Positions 33,992 through 39,901 of a stretch of DNA of 39,901 nucleotides are shown here, piece after piece. The stretch is from Kocuria marina (lineage in GTDB: Bacteria > Actinomycetota > Actinomycetes > Actinomycetales > Micrococcaceae): assembly GCA_014652975.1 (NCBI GenBank), contig BMZV01000005.1, positions 120,723 through 160,623 of the forward strand, written 5' to 3'. The notes under the pieces are model-generated. The model was not told the DNA's origin. It searched no databases and saw nothing but the letters and a program-made list of their open reading frames with translations. A program made the translations under genes and the position numbers. Each line of letters starts with the position of its first letter. Within the stretch, counting starts at the first letter, position 1.

Positions 33992-34195
33992 ATGCGGTTC
34001 CTGACGGTGGGTGGCATCTGCTACCTCACCACCATCGGCATCAACGTCCTCCTCAAGTGGGCGGTGCTGGAGGAGAAGCCCACCACTGCGCTGCTCATCG
34101 CCACCACGATCGCCAGCGTGGTCTCCTGCTCGCCGAACAAACGGTGGACCTTCAGCTCACGGGGGAGCAGGCACCCGGAAGTGGAGGCGTTCGTG
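33992..34195 (+). pseudogene. GtrA family membrane protein, 3' truncated
   Basis: The start of a GtrA-like protein (flippase-type proteins in cell-envelope sugar transfer, four helices, 120-150 aa). MRFLTVGGICYLTTIGINVL is the usual first helix, and after LIATTIASVVS comes NKRWTFSSRG, the conserved loop. About 65 codons remain, then from about 34191 the frame is the antisense of another gene remnant and lacks helices 3 and 4. Within the loop CSPNKRW replaces the usual hydrophobic-Leu-Asn-Lys-Arg-Trp. The ATG lacks a ribosome-binding site, so the N-terminus may also be incomplete. Confidence 0.7.
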
Positions 34196-34512
34196 TCCTC
34201 GACCGGTTCGGTGCGCAGCTTCTTGTGGACGCGGGCCACGAGATCGGGTGCCGCCGCGTCGTCGACCCCGGCGAGCTCGGCGAGGGCCGCGAGTCCGCCC
34301 GCCTCCTCGGCCGCCGAAGCCGCCGCGACACCCCAGTCGCCGGGCGTCCGCTCCATGACGAGGTCCGCCAGGACGTAGCACGTGTGCACGGGCTGGCGGG
34401 TCCCGGAGTCCCCGGGGAGGAACCGTGCGAGGTCAGCGTCCGTGCCCGCGAGCAGCAGGTCCGCGCGGTGACCGAAGCCCGCCGGTAGAGAGGGTGCGGC
34501 CCCCGCCGCGCG
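34191..34512 (-). pseudogene. DUF6986 (aldolase/citrate lyase-like) protein fragment
   Basis: The N-terminal 100 or so codons of an actinobacterial protein family distantly related to HpcH/HpaI aldolases. Readable: FGHRADLLLAGTDADLARFL, PGDSGTRQPVHTCYVLADLV, WGVAAASAAEEAGGL and LVARVHKKLRTEPVED. In complete members EPVED is followed by the IDFEDGYG metal region, which is lost here because the sequence joins the GtrA remnant near 34191. The family commonly lies next to malate synthase and ureide genes, and this fragment sits just downstream of aceB. Family name from memory; moderate confidence. Confidence 0.6.
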
Positions 34513-34557
34513 GGGCGGTCGTGGCGGGGGCCGGGGTGGCGTCCAGGTGCGCCGGTG

Positions 34558-36165
34558 TTACTTGCTGCCTTCCATGAGGTCGTAGGCGGACAGCGTGAGG
34601 AACGCCGGGTAGTCCTCCCTGAGCACCATGTCCGAGATGAGCCGCCCGGCGGGCACGAACCACTTCTCGTAGTTCTCCTGGTCGATCTCACCGCGCAGCA
34701 CCTCGAGCTGAGTGTCCAGTGCGTCGGAGACGAGCTCGCGCGTGGCGGTGTTGTCGGTGTCCGTGTAGACCACGCCGTTCTTGATCTGCTGCCAGATCTG
34801 CGAGCGGGAGATCTCCGCGGTGGCGGCGTCCTCCATCAGGTTGTGGATGGCCACCGCGCCGCTGCCGGACAGCCACACCGCCACGTAGCGGATGGCCACG
34901 TACAGGTTGGCGTTGAGTTCCTTTTCGGTGCGCTGGTCCCCCGCGGAGGGCACGTCCAGCAGCATCTCGGCGGTCACGTCCACGTCGGGGCGCTGGTGGT
35001 CCACCTGGTTGGGCTTCTCGCCGAGCACGCCGTCGAAGACCTCCTGGCACACGGGCACGAGGTCCGGGTGGGCCACCCACGAGCCGTCGAAGCCGTCATT
35101 GGCCTCGCGGGTCTTGTCGTTGCGGACCTTCTCGAAGGCGGCCCGGTTGACCTCCTCGTCCTTGCGGGACGGGATGAACGCGGCCATGCCACCCATCGCG
35201 AACGCGCCGCGCTTGTGGCACGTCTGCACCAGCAGGTCCGTGTACGCGCGCATCAGGGGAGCGGTCATGGTCACGGCGGAGCGGTCCGCCAGGATGAACT
35301 TCTCCCCGGCGTCGCGGAAGTACTTGATGATGGAGAACAGGTAGTCCCAGCGTCCGGCGTTGAGCCCGGAGGCATGGTCCCGCAGCTCGTAGAGGATCTC
35401 GTCCATCTGGAACGCGGCGGGGATGGTCTCGATCAGCACGGTCGCGCGAACGGTGCCGTGCTCGATGCCCAGGTAGTCCTCCGCGAACGTGAACACGTCG
35501 TTCCACAGTCGCGCCTCCAGGTAGGACTCCATCTTCGGCAAGTAGTAGTACGGCCCCTGGCCGTTCTCGATCAGCTGCTTCGCCGTGTGGAAGAAGTGCA
35601 GCCCGAAGTCCGTGAGGGAACCGGAACCGGTCCTCCCGTTGACCGTGATGTTGTACTCGGGCAGATGCCAGCCGCGCGGGCGCATGACCACCACGGCCAG
35701 GGGCACGTCCTCGCGGAGCTTGTACTCCTTGCCCTCCGGGGAGGTGAAGCCCAGGGTGCCGCGGGCGGCGTCGCGCAGGTTGGCGATCGCGTCCACCTGG
35801 TTGGCCCAGCTGGGGGAGGCGGCGTCCTCGAGGTCCGCGAGCCACACCTTGGCGCCGGAGTTCAGGGCATTGATGGCCATCTTCGCGGGCGACGCCGGTC
35901 CGGTCATCTCCACGCGCCGGTCCTGCAGGGCCGCGGGGGCCGGGGCGACCTTCCAGTCGCCTTCCCGAACCTCGCGCGTCTCGGGGAGGAAGTCCATGGT
36001 GCCGCTCTCGGCGGCCTTCGCGCGGGCGGTCTCGCGCTTGCCGAGCAGCTCCTCACGACGGTCCGCGAACTTCTCGTGCAGCGCCTCCACGAATGCGAGG
36101 GCGTCGGATGAGAGGATCTCGTTCGCGGCGGGGATGTTGTCGGGTGTGTTGTGGGTGATGCTCAT
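34558..36165 (-). CDS. aceB: Malate synthase A
   Basis: Cytoplasmic enzyme of 535 aa condensing glyoxylate with acetyl-CoA to malate; length is normal for the A isoform. Clear family segments: VWLADLEDAASPSWANQVDA (catalytic-region Asp-Glu-Asp near residue 110), LADLEDA followed by VVVMRPRGWHLPEYNI with the glyoxylate-contact Arg, YYYLPKMESYLEARLWNDVF, RATVLIETIPAAFQMDEILY with the metal-binding Glu, GLNAGRWDYLFSIIKYFRD (signature, near residue 280) and IHNLMEDAATAEISRSQIWQ. The ATG at 36165 follows AGGAGG. It handles the glyoxylate from ureide breakdown and lies after the malic enzyme remnant in the same direction. Confidence 0.95.
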   Translation of the reverse strand: MSITHNTPDNIPAANEILSSDALAFVEALHEKFADRREELLGKRETARAKAAESGTMDFLPETREVREGDWKVAPAPAALQDRRVEMTGPASPAKMAINALNSGAKVWLADLEDAASPSWANQVDAIANLRDAARGTLGFTSPEGKEYKLREDVPLAVVVMRPRGWHLPEYNITVNGRTGSGSLTDFGLHFFHTAKQLIENGQGPYYYLPKMESYLEARLWNDVFTFAEDYLGIEHGTVRATVLIETIPAAFQMDEILYELRDHASGLNAGRWDYLFSIIKYFRDAGEKFILADRSAVTMTAPLMRAYTDLLVQTCHKRGAFAMGGMAAFIPSRKDEEVNRAAFEKVRNDKTREANDGFDGSWVAHPDLVPVCQEVFDGVLGEKPNQVDHQRPDVDVTAEMLLDVPSAGDQRTEKELNANLYVAIRYVAVWLSGSGAVAIHNLMEDAATAEISRSQIWQQIKNGVVYTDTDNTATRELVSDALDTQLEVLRGEIDQENYEKWFVPAGRLISDMVLREDYPAFLTLSAYDLMEGSK

Positions 36166-37213
36166 GGGTTGCCTCCTGGATTTTCGGTGTAGTTTGTACT
36201 GCTCATTGCGGGTGCGGCAGGCCCTGCACTCGGTACGACGCCGCCGCACCCGGTCGTTCCCGTCAGCCGGCCTGGGGCCTCCGCCACGGACTTCACGGCC
36301 TCGGCCACGGCCGGGGCGACGTTCTTGGTCGAACACACTGGGGACGATGAAGCTCGCGTTGCGCTCGTCCTCGTGCACGCAGTCGGCGATGGCCCTCGCG
36401 GCGGCCGCGAGCACCTCTGAGGTGATCTCGCAAGCGCCCGCGTCCAGCAGCCCGGGGAAGGCCAGCACGCTGTTGATCTGGTTCGGGAAGTCCGGCCGAC
36501 CGGTAGCCACGACGGTCGCGGGCTCGGCACCTTCCACGGGGGTGGACCTCGGGGTCCGGATTGGCCCTGGCGAAGACGATGGCGTCGTCGGCCATGGTCG
36601 CGATGTCGTTGCCGTCCAGGACATTGGGGGCGGAGACGCCGATGAACACGTCCGCGGCACCCACGCCGGAGACGACCACCTTGACGTCCTTCAACGCCTT
36701 GAACAGGGCGGCCTTGCCCTCCATGGCTGGCAGGGCCGCGGCTGGTCCGATGTCACCGAGGCCCAGTACCGGGGTGTCGTCCGTGACCACAGCCACGGTG
36801 TTGCGCTTGAGGGTCAGCCGCCGGACGTCTTTGGGGCTCTCTCGGACGGGTATGCACACGCGGGCCACGCCCGTTGTGTAGGCGCGGGAGAGGTCGTCAC
36901 GGTTGCGCAGGGACACGCTCGGGGTGACCTCGATCTCGCCGCCCAGGTGGATCAGGAAGGTGCGGTCGGAGATCTTGTGGACCTTGACGCCGTCCAGGGC
37001 GTTGAGCGCGTCGCGCACCTCGTCCCGGTGCTCGGCGTTGGACACGTTGCAGCTGATGTCCACGACGACGCTGTTGGGGAAGGACTCCACGATGTCCAGT
37101 GCGGTCACCTGGGCACCGGCGGCGGCCGCCGTGGTGATCTCGCTCGTGGAGTTGAAGGTCGCGGGCGCTTCCACGCGCAGGACCATGGAGTAGCCGGGGT
37201 TGGGAGCCGCCAT
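36162..37213 (-). pseudogene. ACT-domain malic enzyme, internally deleted and frameshifted
   Basis: Malic enzyme oxidatively decarboxylates malate to pyruvate. The N-terminal ACT-like part is intact (NPGYSMVLRVEAPATF ... RTFLIHLGGEIEV, residues 4-95), as is SLRNRDDLSRAYTTGVARV and NTVAVVTDDTPVLGLGDIGP (active-site region, residues 100-160). Then two in-frame deletions remove the substrate/metal region after GKAALFK and nearly all of the NAD(P)-binding Rossmann domain, leaving DVKVVVSGVGAADVFIGVSA. A frameshift near 36545 follows (ATVVATGRPDFPNQINSVLA, then NASFIVPSVFDQ) and another near 36330. The 3' limit is uncertain. The product, if any, would end in a wrong frame and could not bind cofactor. 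Confidence 0.85.
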
Positions 37214-37280
37214 GTGACGGGTTTCCTTCCGAGTCGAGCGGAACCGCGGTGGCCCGCTACCTATCCGTATTGTGGAAAAT

Positions 37281-37299
37281 AAATTTCATTAATTGAATC
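37281..37299. promoter_or_regulatory. Candidate IclR-type operator before iclR/malic enzyme
   Basis: AAATTTCA, six bases, GAATC lies in the AT-rich divergent region between the malic enzyme start (37213) and the iclR gene. It is preceded by TGGAAAAT, making a loose dyad TGGAAA-N5-TTTCAT. The same AAATTTCA...GAATC element is found at 29141-29160 beside hyi. Confidence 0.5.
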
Positions 37300-37415
37300 C
37301 TAGGCGTAGAGTACGAGGCATGACAAGGTCTTCGTGAGACGTGTTTCACATTGCGGTCACCGTACGCGACCCCACGCGGGGCGGTGATCGCTCCGGCAGC
37401 AGAGGGAGAAGGGCC

Positions 37416-38177
37416 ATGGCGGAAGGCAAGAGTGCGGGCGGCGTGCAATCGGTGGAGCGGGTCTTCGACCTGCTCAACATCATCACCGCGTCCGGAGGGG
37501 AGTCCTCCCTCAGCGAGCTCGCATCCCGGGCGGATCTTCCGCTGCCCACCATCCACCGGTTGCTACGCACCCTGATCCCGCTGGGCTACGTGCGTCAGCT
37601 GCCCAACCGCAGTTACGCGCTGGGCCCCGGACTGATCCGCCTCGGCTATGCGGCGGGCCTGCAACTGGGCACCTACGCGCAACCAGTCCTGCAGGGGCTC
37701 GTGAACGAACTGGGGGAGTCTGCCAACATGGCGGTGCTGGACGGTCACATGGTGGTCTACGTGGGTCAGGCGCAGTCCTCCCGCTCCATGCGCATGTTCA
37801 CCGAGGTGGGCCGGCGCGCCCACGTGCACGACACCGGTGTGGGCAAGGCGATCCTGGCGACCCTGCCCGAACAGCAGGTCGTGTCCATCGTGGCGTCCAT
37901 GGGCATGCCTACCCCCACCGAGAAGAGCCTCGGGACTGTGGACGAGCTTCTCGCCGATCTCGAAAAGATCCGAGAACGCGGCTACGCCGTGGACGACGAG
38001 GAACAGGAGATCGGCGTGCGCTGCTTTGCCATGGCACTGCCGGATGCACCCACACCCACTGCGATCTCGGTGTCCGGGCCCACGTCCCGCGTGGACTGGG
38101 ACTTCGGCGACCGCGCCGTGCCCCTGTTGCGCGAGGCCGCCGAGCGGCTGTGCGGACAGCTGGCCCAGGCCGGCTGA
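37416..38177 (+). CDS. IclR family transcriptional regulator (AllR-like)
   Basis: Regulator of 253 aa. The winged helix lies at residues about 8-70 (GGVQSVERVFDLLNIITASG, LASRADLPLPTIHRLLRTLI, GYVRQLPNRSYALGP), and the ligand-binding GAF-like IclR domain covers residues about 80-250 (VYVGQAQSSRSMRMFTEVGR, HDTGVGKAILATLPEQQV, GYAVDDEEQEIGVRCFA). AllR-type members respond to glyoxylate or allantoin and repress ureide genes, which fits the locus, but the ligand is inferred. The ATG at 37416 has AGGGAGAAGG ahead; 25 codons of upstream open frame are not family-like. Divergent from the malic enzyme/malate synthase pair. Confidence 0.88.
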   Translation: MAEGKSAGGVQSVERVFDLLNIITASGGESSLSELASRADLPLPTIHRLLRTLIPLGYVRQLPNRSYALGPGLIRLGYAAGLQLGTYAQPVLQGLVNELGESANMAVLDGHMVVYVGQAQSSRSMRMFTEVGRRAHVHDTGVGKAILATLPEQQVVSIVASMGMPTPTEKSLGTVDELLADLEKIRERGYAVDDEEQEIGVRCFAMALPDAPTPTAISVSGPTSRVDWDFGDRAVPLLREAAERLCGQLAQAG

Positions 38178-38235
38178 ACGCCTTCGTCCGAGTCTCGACG
38201 CCGCGTCGGTCCCGGTACCGTTTGGTCCACGGGCT

Positions 38236-39633
38236 TCAGAACCGCCTGGCGGCAGCCCTCAATGCCCGCGCCAAGCGGTCGCTGTCCTGCGGTGTGTTGT
38301 ACAGGGCGGGGGTCACACGAATGACCTCGCCGTTCGTCACACCGCCGCGACGCACCGTGAATATCCTCCACGCCTTGGTGAGGTAGTCCGTGATGGCCAC
38401 GCTGCGTTCCCGGGTCGTGTTCCCGTCGATCCGGAAGGACGTCAGTGCGCCGTACATGCGCCGATCCTCCGGAGTCATGATGGTCAGATTGGACACGTCC
38501 AAGACCTGGTGCACCCAGCGATCACGCAGGTACTGCAGGCGCGCGAACTTGTTGGCGGCTCCCACGGCTCGGTGGAAGTCCAGAGCCGCCGGGACTGCCA
38601 GGTAGTTGGCCGAATTGGCGGTTCCCGTGTGAATCCGTGATCGCACGTCATCGGCGTCGTGGTCCTCGTCCGCAAAGTGACGATCGATATCGGGAAGGCG
38701 ATCCTTCTTGATGTAGAGAAAGCCGCAGCCCAGCGGTGCGCCGATCCACTTGTGCAGATTGAACCCCACGAAGGGGCTCTCGAGATCCCTGACGCTGAAA
38801 TCCACATGGCCCCACGAGTGCGCGGCATCCACGATCGTGTCGACCCCGTGCTGCGCGGCCATCCGGCTGATCTCCGCGATTGGCAGCTTGAGGCCCGTGC
38901 GGTGGGAGATATGGGTCAGCAGGAGCAATGTGATCCGCGGATTGTCCCGGAGCAGCTTGGTGTAATGATCGATCACGTTCTGGTACGTCGCGGGTTCCGG
39001 GATCGCGGTGGCGATCACGTCCACCCCGCGGCGGTCCTTGAGCCACTTCATGGCGTACTGCATGGAGTCGTAGTCGAGATCGGCGTAGGCCACGGCGTCA
39101 CCGGGCTTGAGCTTGTTGTAGCCACCGATCAGGGCCTGTAGCGCCTCCATAGCGCCGCGCGTGATGGCGATCTCCTCCACGGAGCACCCGACAGCTTCCG
39201 CCAGTCGAGCCCGCACATCTGTGATGCGCTCCTCGTACGCGTTGCGGAGGAACCAAGAGTTCTGTTCCTGGATGGTCCGGTTGGCGTGGGCATAGGCATC
39301 TCGTACGTTCTGAGGGTTCGCTCCGAAGTACCCGTTCTCGAAGTTGGTGACGGGCATGTCCATGCGGAAATGCCGTGCGACGGTGCGCCAGTACTTCTCG
39401 TCACGGGCCAGGCGGCCTGCGGGGGTCCGCGGTGCAGTGGGCAGTCCGGAGGGGTCTCGACCATGGCGCCCACCCTGGTGGGCGTGGGCGGGGGAGGTGA
39501 CGAGGCCGCCCGCCGCCAGCGCGCCCAGGCTTGCTGTTCCCGCGACCAGATTTCGGCGATTGAGTTTCCATGATGTGCAGGCCCCCGGAAGTGTGCTGAT
39601 GCGCACCACAGCCTGGATGCCGGACGTCGCCAC
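38236..39633 (-). CDS. Exported class V aminotransferase-fold PLP enzyme (Tat signal)
   Basis: Protein of 465 aa. Residues about 22-54 form a twin-arginine signal: KLNRRNLVAG, a hydrophobic Ala/Gly/Leu stretch, then SPAHAHQ as cleavage site. The mature part has the class V aminotransferase fold related to isopenicillin-N epimerase and cysteine desulfurase: FENGYFGANPQNV, AITRGAMEALQALIGG, VDTIVDAAHSWGHVDF (Asp and His contacting PLP) and the Schiff-base Lys in GFNLHKWIGAPLGCGF near residue 293. Reaction unknown. GTG at 39633 is used because a TACGGT box lies seven bases upstream. Alternatively, an ATG at 39571 lies one base out of frame with the signal, which could mean a frameshift. Confidence 0.8.
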   Translation of the reverse strand: MATSGIQAVVRISTLPGACTSWKLNRRNLVAGTASLGALAAGGLVTSPAHAHQGGRHGRDPSGLPTAPRTPAGRLARDEKYWRTVARHFRMDMPVTNFENGYFGANPQNVRDAYAHANRTIQEQNSWFLRNAYEERITDVRARLAEAVGCSVEEIAITRGAMEALQALIGGYNKLKPGDAVAYADLDYDSMQYAMKWLKDRRGVDVIATAIPEPATYQNVIDHYTKLLRDNPRITLLLLTHISHRTGLKLPIAEISRMAAQHGVDTIVDAAHSWGHVDFSVRDLESPFVGFNLHKWIGAPLGCGFLYIKKDRLPDIDRHFADEDHDADDVRSRIHTGTANSANYLAVPAALDFHRAVGAANKFARLQYLRDRWVHQVLDVSNLTIMTPEDRRMYGALTSFRIDGNTTRERSVAITDYLTKAWRIFTVRRGGVTNGEVIRVTPALYNTPQDSDRLARALRAAARRF

Positions 39634-39646
39634 TAGTCAAACCGTA
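39634..39646 (-). promoter_or_regulatory. Possible leaderless promoter of the 39633 gene (-10 TACGGT)
   Basis: Read leftward, TACGGT (39646-39641) is followed by seven bases and the GTG at 39633. No ribosome-binding site is present before this GTG. It supports, but does not prove, the long Tat n-region. Confidence 0.35.
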
Positions 39647-39901
39647 AATTTCCAATTCACGATCCGCAGATGAAATTCGGGTGCGCATCACGGTGCGACG
39701 CGGGCGGGGCCCTAGCCTGCGGGCTGCGTCGTCGAACCAATCGACTCATCGGGCAGTCATACGGGGTGCTTCTCGCCGGCCCATCACGGCCCGGGCACGG
39801 TGAACGCGCGGAGGTACGTCACTGTGCCGCGCGGTGTGGGGGCGTCGTGGTGGTGGGTTGGTGGGTTAGGCGTCGCCTCCGGTGTTACCGCTGGTGCCGG
39901 C

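Noticed and set aside
39866-39901. Possible C-terminus of a leftward gene entering from the right edge (AGTSGNTGGDA then TAA)
   Set aside because: Only 11 codons are visible, with no motif or terminator, so a gene cannot be supported.
1-39901. CRISPR arrays, tRNA, rRNA and prophage genes
   Set aside because: No regularly spaced direct repeats, no cloverleaf-like or rRNA sequence and no phage structural or integrase genes were seen on either strand; a covariance-model scan would be needed to exclude small RNAs.

Overview
The window is high-GC DNA from an actinobacterium. Evidence is the strong G/C bias at third codon positions, many GTG starts, coupled TGATG/GTGA gene overlaps, and TANNNT-type -10 boxes placed right for leaderless messages. 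The gene families fit Micrococcaceae (Kocuria- or Rothia-like); that placement is inference, because no rRNA or marker gene is present. The first 25 bases are a pure G run, probably an assembly edge.

Left part (227-18491): intact, well-packed genes. narGHJI and a NarK transporter form a respiratory nitrate reductase operon. It ends at a strong terminator shared with a convergent YtrA-type GntR regulator. Next is a translationally coupled cassette of unknown pathway: acyl-CoA dehydrogenase-like protein, PIG-L deacetylase/methyltransferase fusion, family 2 glycosyltransferase, then an SRPBCC protein. An MFS exporter, a class V aminotransferase, a PfpI/DJ-1 protein, an aldo/keto reductase and a two-domain VOC (CatE-like) protein follow.

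Middle and right part (18722-37213): intact genes alternate with wrecks. Wrecks are a betaine-type ABC permease fragment, a TetR fragment, a copper amine oxidase with several internal deletions, an IS3 relic, allantoinase, an allantoin-type NCS1 permease, a hydantoin/allantoin racemase, a GtrA fragment facing a DUF6986 fragment, and an ACT-domain malic enzyme without its NAD-binding core. Intact among them are a two-helix membrane protein, a methyltransferase, a WYL regulator with a divergent DinB/DUF664 gene, glycerate kinase, hydroxypyruvate isomerase, a DoxX-like protein, a divergent ALDH/ADH pair, malate synthase and an IclR regulator.

Together, 25.8-38.2 kb reads as a ureide (allantoin) to glyoxylate, glycerate and malate catabolic locus. 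Its entry steps are dead, while its lower half (Hyi, glycerate kinase, malate synthase) and its probable IclR regulator survive. Two similar candidate operators lie beside hyi/permease and beside iclR. The window closes with a Tat-type exported class V PLP enzyme.
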